A stretch of 16,853 bases of DNA from CBFCZU01 sp965602635. Its GTDB lineage: Bacteria > Planctomycetota > Phycisphaerae > SM23-33. Below the pieces are notes generated by a model. It was not told the DNA's origin. It saw nothing but the letters and a program-made list of their open reading frames with translations, and did not search any database. The stretch spans positions 1 to 16,853 of the forward strand of contig CBFCZU010000077.1 of assembly GCA_965602635.1 (NCBI GenBank), in the 5' to 3' direction. The translations under genes were made by a program, and so were the position numbers. Shown piece by piece: positions 7,471 through 13,535 of this stretch (positions within the stretch are counted from its first letter, which is position 1; each line of letters opens with the position of its first letter).

Positions 7471-8601
7471 ATGGCAGAAAAACGGGCTTCATCGAGTCGC
7501 GGCCGGGCGATGGTGGGCGACGTCTGCGATGCCCTTGACGCGATCGCCCCGCCGCACCTGGCGGCCGAGTGGGACAACGTCGGCCTGTTGATCGGCGACC
7601 GGGCCAGGCCCGCCCGGCGGCTGCTGCTGACAATCGACCTGACCGGGCCCGTGCTGCGCGAGGCGGCCCGGGCCGGCGCCGATATGGTCCTGGCCTACCA
7701 CCCGCCGATCTTCAAGCCGCTCTCGCGGCTGACGGCGGATGCGGCGCCGGTGGCCCTGGCGGCCGCCCGCGCGGGCTTGGCCGTCTATTCGCCCCACACC
7801 GCGCTCGACGCGGCGGCCGGCGGGACGAACGACGTCCTGGCCGAGGCCGTGGGAATCCGCCGACCCCGTCCGCTGGAGCCCGTCATCAGGCGCGACCGGT
7901 GCAAGGTGGCTGTCTTCGCCTCGCCGGCGGACGTCCCCGCCGTCGCGGCGGCGGCCTTCGCAGCCGGGGCGGGGAGGATCGGCAACTACGGCGAGTGCTC
8001 CTTCCGCGCTGCCGGCGTGGGGACCTTCCGCGGCGACGAGGGCTCGTCGCCGGCCGTCGGTCGGGCGGGGAGGCGCGAGCAGGTCGAGGAGTTCCGCCTG
8101 GAGGTGGTGGCGCCGCGCGACAACCTGGCGGCGGTGCTGGCGGCGGTCCGCGCCGCCCACAGCTACGAGACGCCGGCCATCGACGTGTACCCGCTCGAGG
8201 ATGTCCCACCGGGAGTGGGCATGGGGCGGATAGGCGAGCTTGCCCGGGCGGTGACGGTCGGCTCGCTCGTCGCTCGCGTCAAGCGGGCGCTCGGGCTCGA
8301 GCGTGTGCTGCTGGCGGGCCCGACGCGCGGCAAGGTCAAGCTGGCGGCCTGCTGCGCGGGCTCCTGCGGCGAGCTGTTCCGCTCGGCCGCGGGTGCGGGG
8401 GCGGGCGCCTACGTCACCGGCGAGATGCGCCACCACGATTCCCTCGCCGCGGCCGCCGCTGGGATGACCTGCATCTGCGTGGGGCACTCGAACTCCGAGC
8501 GGCTCGTGCTGCCGGGCCTCCGCGACCGCATCCGCCACGCCGTGGCGGGGCTCGACGTGCGAATCTCCCGGGCCGACCGCGACCCGCAGCAGGTCGTGTA
8601 G
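7471..8601 (+). CDS. NIF3-family dinuclear metal-centre protein with inserted PII/CutA-like domain
   Basis: A 376-residue protein. The start at 7471 is chosen over ATG 7414 because AGGAG precedes it by 7 nt and homology begins shortly after. Motifs in order: EWDNVGLLIGD at 33-43; LAYHPPIFKPL at 74-84, with His77; SPHTALDAAAGGTND at 107-121, with Asp113; and GHSNSERLVLPGL at 338-350, with His339 and Glu343. These are the metal ligands of the family. Residues about 145-250 (KVAVFASPADV to IDVYPLED) form the inserted ferredoxin-like domain seen in Bacillus YqfO-type members, matching the total length. The first His of the usual HHP motif is Tyr76, and YHPPIF with HSNSER resembles the eukaryotic NIF3L1 version. 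Members form hexameric toroids; the cellular role is not settled, and GTP cyclohydrolase annotations should be treated with caution. It converges on the GH127 gene with 13 nt between them. Confidence 0.92.
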   Translation: MAEKRASSSRGRAMVGDVCDALDAIAPPHLAAEWDNVGLLIGDRARPARRLLLTIDLTGPVLREAARAGADMVLAYHPPIFKPLSRLTADAAPVALAAARAGLAVYSPHTALDAAAGGTNDVLAEAVGIRRPRPLEPVIRRDRCKVAVFASPADVPAVAAAAFAAGAGRIGNYGECSFRAAGVGTFRGDEGSSPAVGRAGRREQVEEFRLEVVAPRDNLAAVLAAVRAAHSYETPAIDVYPLEDVPPGVGMGRIGELARAVTVGSLVARVKRALGLERVLLAGPTRGKVKLAACCAGSCGELFRSAAGAGAGAYVTGEMRHHDSLAAAAAGMTCICVGHSNSERLVLPGLRDRIRHAVAGLDVRISRADRDPQQVV

Positions 8602-8614
8602 CGCCGCTGGCCCT

Positions 8615-10510
8615 TCAGGCTCTCGGCAGCCAGACGGCCATCGCCCCCTTGGCGCGGTTGTCCCAGAGACAGTACGGCACGGCGGTGATCCTGACGGCCC
8701 TGGTGGCGGGCCTTGGGCTGGGGCGATACAGCCGGCCGGCCCATCCTCGACCGTCCGTCGCCAGGCCGCGGCCGGTGACGACGACCGCGCCTCCGAGCAG
8801 GGCGGGCTTAAGCCGCGCGGTCAGCTCGGCCGAGTCGGGCAGGAGGATGCTGCGCACGTCGGCGGCGTGATCGACCTGTTCGAGGCAGTAAACGAGCGGC
8901 CCGCGCTGGATGGCGACCCGGGCGACGTCCTGCGGCACCTTGGGGTTGGCCTCGACGCGCTCGACAAGCATGGCCAGCGAAAGCTCCACCTGGTCGCCGT
9001 CGTGCCACTGGCGGCGTATCCGGGCGTAGCCCTTGGTCACCTTCGCCGGGGCGCGCCGGCCGTTGACCTTCAGGGCGTGGCGGCGGCACCAGCCGGGAAT
9101 CCGCAGCATCAGGTCGAACTTCGCCGCCCCGGCCGTCTTGACGGTGATCGTCACCCGCCCGTCCCAGGGGTAGTCGGTCTGCTGGACGATCGTCACCTCC
9201 CGCCCGGCGATCTCGGCCGTCGCCTGCCCGGCGGCGTACAGGTGGACGCACGCCGCCCGCTCCCCGGCCGAGTACACGTACGCCCCGATCGAGGCGATCA
9301 GCCGGGCGACGTTCGGCGGGCAGCACGCGCAGCCGAAGAACTCCTGGCGGTGGCCTTCGCCCCGCCGGCCGGAATGGGCCAGAGGGTTGGCGTAGAAGAA
9401 TTTCCTGCCGTCCAGCGAGACGCCGCTGAGGACGCCGTTGTAGAGCGCCCGCTCCATGACGTCGGCGTAGCGCCCGTCGGCGGTGAGGTCGAGCATCCGC
9501 CTGGCCCAGAACACCAGTCCGATGGCGGCGCAGGTCTCGGCGTAGGCGGTGGCGTTGGGCAGGTCGTAGTCGGCGGTGAAGCCCTCGCAGGCCGAGGTCG
9601 AGCCGATCCCGCCGGTGACGTACATCCGCCGCTGGGTGAGGTTCCGCCACAGCCGGCGGCAGGCGGCCAGCAGCTCGGCGTCGCCCGTTTCGCCGGCCAG
9701 GTCTGCCATGGCCGAGTAGAGGTACATCGCCCTGACCGCGTGGCCAGTGACGACGCGCTGCTCGCGGACGGGCTTGTGCGCCTGGCAGTACTCGTACGAC
9801 CATCGGCCGGCGACTCGCCCGGGGTCCTCGCCTCGGGCCTTCGCCTCGGCGTCGAAGAAGTGAGGCCTCCGCCCGCGTCGGTCCACGAACAGCCTGCTCA
9901 GCCTCAGGTAGCGCCGCCGCCCGGTGGCGCGGTACAGCCGCACGAGCGCCAGCTCGATCTCCTCATGGCCGGGATAGCCCGCTCGCCCGCCCCGGCCGAA
10001 GACAGAGTCGATGTGGTCGGCGTAGCGGCAGACAACATCCAGCAGCGACCGCTCGCCGGTGGCCTGGAAGTGGGCGACGCCCGCCTCGATCAGGTGCCCG
10101 GCGCAGTACAGGTCGTGCATGTCGCGGAGGTTGGTCCAGCGCCGGCGCGGCGCGACCTGGAGGAAATAGCTGTTGAGGTAGCCGTCGGGCCTCTGGGCGC
10201 GGGCCAGCAGGGCGATGACGGCGTCAACTCGCCGCCGAAGTTCGCGGTCCGGGTGCGTTGCGAGCGAGCAGCAGGCCGCCTCGATCCACTTGGCGATGTC
10301 GGAGTCGTAGAACTGGTGCGGGCGGCGGGGCTTGCCCGGTCGCCACTTGAGCTTGAGCGCCTCGATCCGCCCGGTCCGCCGGAGCATGTCGTGGACGTGG
10401 GGGATCGTGCGGAGGCGGTTCGTCCGGCAGCGCTTCGCCCAGAAGCCTTCCGTCAGCTTCACGCGGGTCAGCGGCAGCGGGCGGAGGCGGGCCTTGACGG
10501 TCGGTGGCAT
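8615..10510 (-). CDS. GH127-family glycosidase (beta-L-arabinofuranosidase-like)
   Basis: A 631-residue protein, close to the about 650 of Bifidobacterium HypBA1. The family removes terminal beta-L-arabinofuranose from plant glycans with a cysteine nucleophile held by zinc. The zinc/catalytic set is visible: E325 and C327 in AETCAAIG, and the adjacent pair C396-C397 in GCACCPPN. C396 aligns with the nucleophile and E309 (ACEGF), 16 residues before E325, with the acid/base position of HypBA1. The N-terminal KLTEGFWAKR and the alpha/alpha-barrel signatures (QRPDGYLNSYF, MHDLYCAGHLIEAG, VTGHAVRAMYLY, YVTGGIGST) are typical. No signal peptide is seen, so it probably acts in the cytoplasm on imported oligosaccharides. 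The start is supported by GAGGA 7 nt upstream, which overlaps the hemA stop. It is the last gene of the minus-strand unit. Related families GH146 or GH142 cannot be fully excluded. Confidence 0.9.
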   Translation of the reverse strand: MPPTVKARLRPLPLTRVKLTEGFWAKRCRTNRLRTIPHVHDMLRRTGRIEALKLKWRPGKPRRPHQFYDSDIAKWIEAACCSLATHPDRELRRRVDAVIALLARAQRPDGYLNSYFLQVAPRRRWTNLRDMHDLYCAGHLIEAGVAHFQATGERSLLDVVCRYADHIDSVFGRGGRAGYPGHEEIELALVRLYRATGRRRYLRLSRLFVDRRGRRPHFFDAEAKARGEDPGRVAGRWSYEYCQAHKPVREQRVVTGHAVRAMYLYSAMADLAGETGDAELLAACRRLWRNLTQRRMYVTGGIGSTSACEGFTADYDLPNATAYAETCAAIGLVFWARRMLDLTADGRYADVMERALYNGVLSGVSLDGRKFFYANPLAHSGRRGEGHRQEFFGCACCPPNVARLIASIGAYVYSAGERAACVHLYAAGQATAEIAGREVTIVQQTDYPWDGRVTITVKTAGAAKFDLMLRIPGWCRRHALKVNGRRAPAKVTKGYARIRRQWHDGDQVELSLAMLVERVEANPKVPQDVARVAIQRGPLVYCLEQVDHAADVRSILLPDSAELTARLKPALLGGAVVVTGRGLATDGRGWAGRLYRPSPRPATRAVRITAVPYCLWDNRAKGAMAVWLPRA

Positions 10511-10520
10511 GGGTCTGTCC

Positions 10521-11840
10521 TCATTCGCGCGGCGTCTCGTCGTCCGGGGACCGGGGCGGGGCCGGCTTTTCCTCGGGCCTCAGGTTGAAGAGCTTGCGTA
10601 GCGCGGCGGCCTGCTGGCGGGCGGCCTCGGAGCCGGCCGATTCCCGAAGCCGGCTGATCGGCACGTGAAGAATCCGGCGAAGCGCACGGTGGAAGGCCCC
10701 GCGCAGGACCTTCTCGTCGGCGTCGGGCGAGCCGGTGAGCTTGTGCCTGATCGCCGCCAGCTCCTCGTCGCCCACCTGGCGCATCCGCAGGTACAGCGCC
10801 TCGACCGTCGGGGCGACCTCGCGGACGTGCAGGCTCTGGAGGTACTCGTCCACGTGGCGGTCGATGATCTCGCGGCAGGCGTCGATCTCGGCCGAGCGGA
10901 GGGTGATGTTCCTCTCCACCACGGCCGAGAGGTCGTCGATGTTGTACAGGCTCACCCCCTCCAGCGAGCCGACCTCGCCCTGCACGTCGCGCGGGACGGC
11001 GATGTCGATGATGAGCATGTGCCGCCGCCGGCGCCGGGTGAGCCCCGTCCGGACCGCCTCGAGGGTGAGGACCGGATGGGACGAGCCTGTGGAGCAGACG
11101 GCGACGTCGGCGCGGGCGACGGCATGTGGCAGGTCCTCGAACGGCACTGCCTGCCCGCCGCACGCCTCGGCCAGCTCCGCCGCGCGGCGGGGCGAGCGGT
11201 TGGCCACGAGGATCGGCCCGGCGCCCGCCCGCGCCAGGGCCGAGAGCATCAACTCGTTCATCTTGCCCGCCCCGACGCTCAGCACGCAGCGTCCGGCCAG
11301 CTCGCCCAGGACCTCCCCCGCCAGCTCGACCGCGACCGACGCGACGGAGACCTTCCCGGCGGCGATGGCGGTCTGCGTGCGGGCGTGCTTGGCCACGTTG
11401 AAGGCCAGTTGGAACAGGTCGTTCAGCGCCGCTCCGGTGGCCCCGGCCGAGCGCGCCAGGGCGTAGGCGGCTTTGAGCTGGGCGGCGATCTGCTCCTCCC
11501 CGAGCACCAGGCTGTCCAGCCCCGCCGCGACGGTGAAGAGGTGGCGGGCGGCCTCCGCGTCGGCGTGAACGTACAGCGCGGCGTCGTACTCGTCGCGCCC
11601 CAGGCGGCGGAACTCGCCGAAGAGCGCCCGCGCCTCGTCCTCGCGCGGGTGCTGGTGGACCGGGCGGGCGAGGTAGATCTCGGAGCGGTTGCAGGTCGAG
11701 ACGATGACGAACTGCCCCTCGCCGTAGCGGTCGCGGAGGGTTTCAAGCGCCGCCCGGGCGTCGCCGTCGTCGAACGCCAGCCGCTCGCGCAGCGCCACCG
11801 GCGCCGTCTTGTGATTCGCTCCGATGCAGAGGATTCGCAT
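10521..11840 (-). CDS. hemA: Glutamyl-tRNA reductase
   Basis: A 439-residue enzyme that reduces glutamyl-tRNA(Glu) to glutamate-1-semialdehyde with NADPH, the first committed step of the C5 pathway to 5-aminolevulinate, heme and siroheme. The N-terminal motif GANHKTAPVALRERLAF (7-23), the catalytic Cys50 in STCNRSEIY and His100 in HLFTVAAGLDSLVLGEEQI are all intact. The NADPH-binding domain follows with SVGAGKM at 188-194 and ANRS at 213-216. The C-terminal dimerisation domain (EALYLRMRQVGDEEL, then ALRRILHVPISRLRE at 386-400) is complete. An upstream in-frame extension exists on paper, but ATG 11840 is the true start: homology begins there, it lies 2 nt after the stop of the preceding gene, and GGAGG sits 10 nt upstream. 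It is translated in tandem with the Met8-type gene, which fits shared tetrapyrrole metabolism. Confidence 0.97.
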   Translation of the reverse strand: MRILCIGANHKTAPVALRERLAFDDGDARAALETLRDRYGEGQFVIVSTCNRSEIYLARPVHQHPREDEARALFGEFRRLGRDEYDAALYVHADAEAARHLFTVAAGLDSLVLGEEQIAAQLKAAYALARSAGATGAALNDLFQLAFNVAKHARTQTAIAAGKVSVASVAVELAGEVLGELAGRCVLSVGAGKMNELMLSALARAGAGPILVANRSPRRAAELAEACGGQAVPFEDLPHAVARADVAVCSTGSSHPVLTLEAVRTGLTRRRRRHMLIIDIAVPRDVQGEVGSLEGVSLYNIDDLSAVVERNITLRSAEIDACREIIDRHVDEYLQSLHVREVAPTVEALYLRMRQVGDEELAAIRHKLTGSPDADEKVLRGAFHRALRRILHVPISRLRESAGSEAARQQAAALRKLFNLRPEEKPAPPRSPDDETPRE

Positions 11841-11842
11841 GG

Positions 11843-12463
11843 TCACCGGGCCTCCAGGTCGGAGGCCGCCATCTCCAGCAGTCCGTCCAGCCCGCCGGCG
11901 AGGAAGGCCTCGTAGCCGGCCTCGCCCGAAAGCTTCTTCAGGATTCGCCTTCGATCCGCCGCCTCGCCCGCCCGCTCCCGGACGTATCCGCGGACCTGTC
12001 CCAGGGCGGCGGCGAACTCGCCGACACGCCCGGGCAGGTGGGCGGCGAGCCTTTGCCTCAGCCCCGCCGCCAGGGCGGGCGCCGCCCCGCCGGTTCCGAC
12101 GGCCAGCACCACGTCGCCGTCCCGGGCGACCGCCGGGACGAAGAAGTCGCACTGGTCCGGATCGTCGGGCACGTTGACCAGCGCGCCGCCCGCGCGGGCG
12201 TCGGCCGCTATCGCCGCGTTGACCTGCCGGTCGCCGGTGCAGGCCATCACCACGAACGCCCCGGCCAGGTGGGCGGGCGCGTATCGGGCGCGGATCACTT
12301 CCATGCCGGCCGTCCGGGCCGGAGGCGGAACCTCCTCGGCGACCAGCCTGACCCTCGCCCCGCCCTCGGCCAGGGCGCGGGCCTTGCGCAGACCCACCGG
12401 CCCGGCGCCGACCACCACGCACAGCCGGTCGTGAACCTTCAGCATGATCGGATAAGTCTTCAT
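11843..12463 (-). CDS. Precorrin-2 dehydrogenase / sirohydrochlorin ferrochelatase (Met8/CysG N-domain type)
   Basis: A 206-residue protein equal to the N-terminal half of CysG. It should oxidise precorrin-2 to sirohydrochlorin with NAD and may also insert iron to make siroheme. The dinucleotide-binding motif VVGAGPVGLRKARAL is at 17-31, CTGDRQVNAAIA at 75-86, the active-site region VNVPDDPDQCDFFVPA at 97-111, and AVGTGGAAPALAAGLRQRL at 121-139. The Ser often found before Pro in the last motif (GGxSP) is Ala128 here. There is no fused uroporphyrinogen methyltransferase domain, so precorrin-2 must be made by a gene elsewhere. The start follows a weak purine-rich GCGGGACGG. Its stop lies 2 nt before the hemA start, a pairing also seen in other bacteria where a Met8-like gene precedes hemA. 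Confidence 0.9.
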   Translation of the reverse strand: MKTYPIMLKVHDRLCVVVGAGPVGLRKARALAEGGARVRLVAEEVPPPARTAGMEVIRARYAPAHLAGAFVVMACTGDRQVNAAIAADARAGGALVNVPDDPDQCDFFVPAVARDGDVVLAVGTGGAAPALAAGLRQRLAAHLPGRVGEFAAALGQVRGYVRERAGEAADRRRILKKLSGEAGYEAFLAGGLDGLLEMAASDLEAR

Positions 12464-12493
12464 CCGTCCCGCACGCGGGCGCCGCGCCGCCGG

Positions 12494-13513
12494 CTAAAGC
12501 TGGCGAAACTCCCGGTCCATCATCCGCAGGTCTTTCCGGGTCATCTCGTCGGCCGCCTCCGCGGCGGCGGCCTCGAGCTCGTCGCCGCTCCTGAGCTTCT
12601 GATCGATCAGCTTCCTGACTATCCTCTGGTCGCCCCGCTTGATCTGCCCGTGCTTTATTATCCCCAGGACGACGATCGCCTCAACGCGGATGGCGCGGTC
12701 CTCGTGATTCGCCGCCAGGTTGAACACGTCGCCCGGGTGCGGGCAGCGCCAGGCCGACTCGATCCCCCAGATCACCGGTTGCAGGGCGGTGTACTGGCTG
12801 GTGATCTCCAGCAGCCCGCCCTTGTATTCCTTGACCGCATCGACCCTGTCGGGCTTCTTCCACCGCCGGTACAGCGCGATCAGCATATTGGAGGCGCTTT
12901 CCTGGATGGACAGGCCTTGCTTGACGATGTCGAAGCGGGCGCGCTCGTCCACCATGTGCCTGCCCATGACCAGGGCGTGGAAGAGGCACTTCTCGGCCTC
13001 TGGGTATTCCTTCTCGCCGCCGACGACCACGTGGTGCCTGACCAGCACGTCCAGGATGTCGTAAAGCTCCTGGAACCGGTCGGCCTCGACGGCGAAGTAT
13101 GGCCGCTTGATCTCCTTGGGGGTCAGGCGGAAGTAGAAGCTCATCTCCTTCTTGCCCGCGGCGTCGGCGACGTGGGCGGTCACCTTGCCGAGCAGCGCCA
13201 ACTGCTCGGGCGTGTAGCGGTGTTCTCCCCGGGCCAGGTCGCCGTCGCTGGCTATTATCTCGTCGATCGCCTGGGTGTTCTCGCGGTAAACGTCCATTGC
13301 GAGCCTGTAGTCGCCGCCGGCGTCGCCCGTGGCGGCGGGCTCGGAGCCGATCACGAGGGCCAACGGCTCCTCGGGCCTCTGGAAGCTGAGCATCCCGCTC
13401 CGCCCGGTCAGGCTGGGGCTCGTGGGCGACGGGTAGAAGGCGAACTTGACTATCATTATCAGCCCGAATGCCCCGAAGAGCCCGGCTAGGACCCACGAAA
13501 GCGCCTTTCCCAT
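12494..13513 (-). CDS. Membrane-anchored helical protein of unknown function
   Basis: A 339-residue protein I do not recognise. The start at 13513 is chosen because AGGGAGAG lies about 5-8 nt upstream and the sequence then opens directly with a membrane segment. Residues 5-27 (ALSWVLAGLFGAFGLIMIVKFAF) form one transmembrane helix with few charges before it. The remaining 310 residues are predicted to be outside the cytoplasm. The body looks helical, with motifs such as YRLAMDVYRENTQAIDEII, RFQELYDILDVLVRHHVVVGG and EKCLFHALVMGRHMVDERARFDI suggesting repeat-type helices. The last 80 residues (IRVEAIVVLGIIKHGQ, RIVRKLIDQKLRSGDE) look like two HEAT-type hairpins. No catalytic motif is seen. It lies 22 nt after the DUF4091-like lipoprotein gene and 30 nt before the Met8-type gene, so it is likely co-transcribed with both. 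A periplasmic binding or scaffold role is only inference. Confidence 0.75.
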   Translation of the reverse strand: MGKALSWVLAGLFGAFGLIMIVKFAFYPSPTSPSLTGRSGMLSFQRPEEPLALVIGSEPAATGDAGGDYRLAMDVYRENTQAIDEIIASDGDLARGEHRYTPEQLALLGKVTAHVADAAGKKEMSFYFRLTPKEIKRPYFAVEADRFQELYDILDVLVRHHVVVGGEKEYPEAEKCLFHALVMGRHMVDERARFDIVKQGLSIQESASNMLIALYRRWKKPDRVDAVKEYKGGLLEITSQYTALQPVIWGIESAWRCPHPGDVFNLAANHEDRAIRVEAIVVLGIIKHGQIKRGDQRIVRKLIDQKLRSGDELEAAAAEAADEMTRKDLRMMDREFRQL

Positions 13514-13535
13514 TCCCGCTCTCCCTGCGGCGTGG

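Noticed and set aside
8867..10588. Plus-strand open frame of 573 codons opposite the GH127 gene
   Set aside because: Low-complexity Gly/Val/Arg/Asp composition and antisense to a gene with intact catalytic motifs.
11841..12422. In-frame upstream extension of hemA
   Set aside because: The extra residues are Arg/Gly-rich, lie in another frame over the Met8-type gene, and hemA homology starts exactly at ATG 11840.
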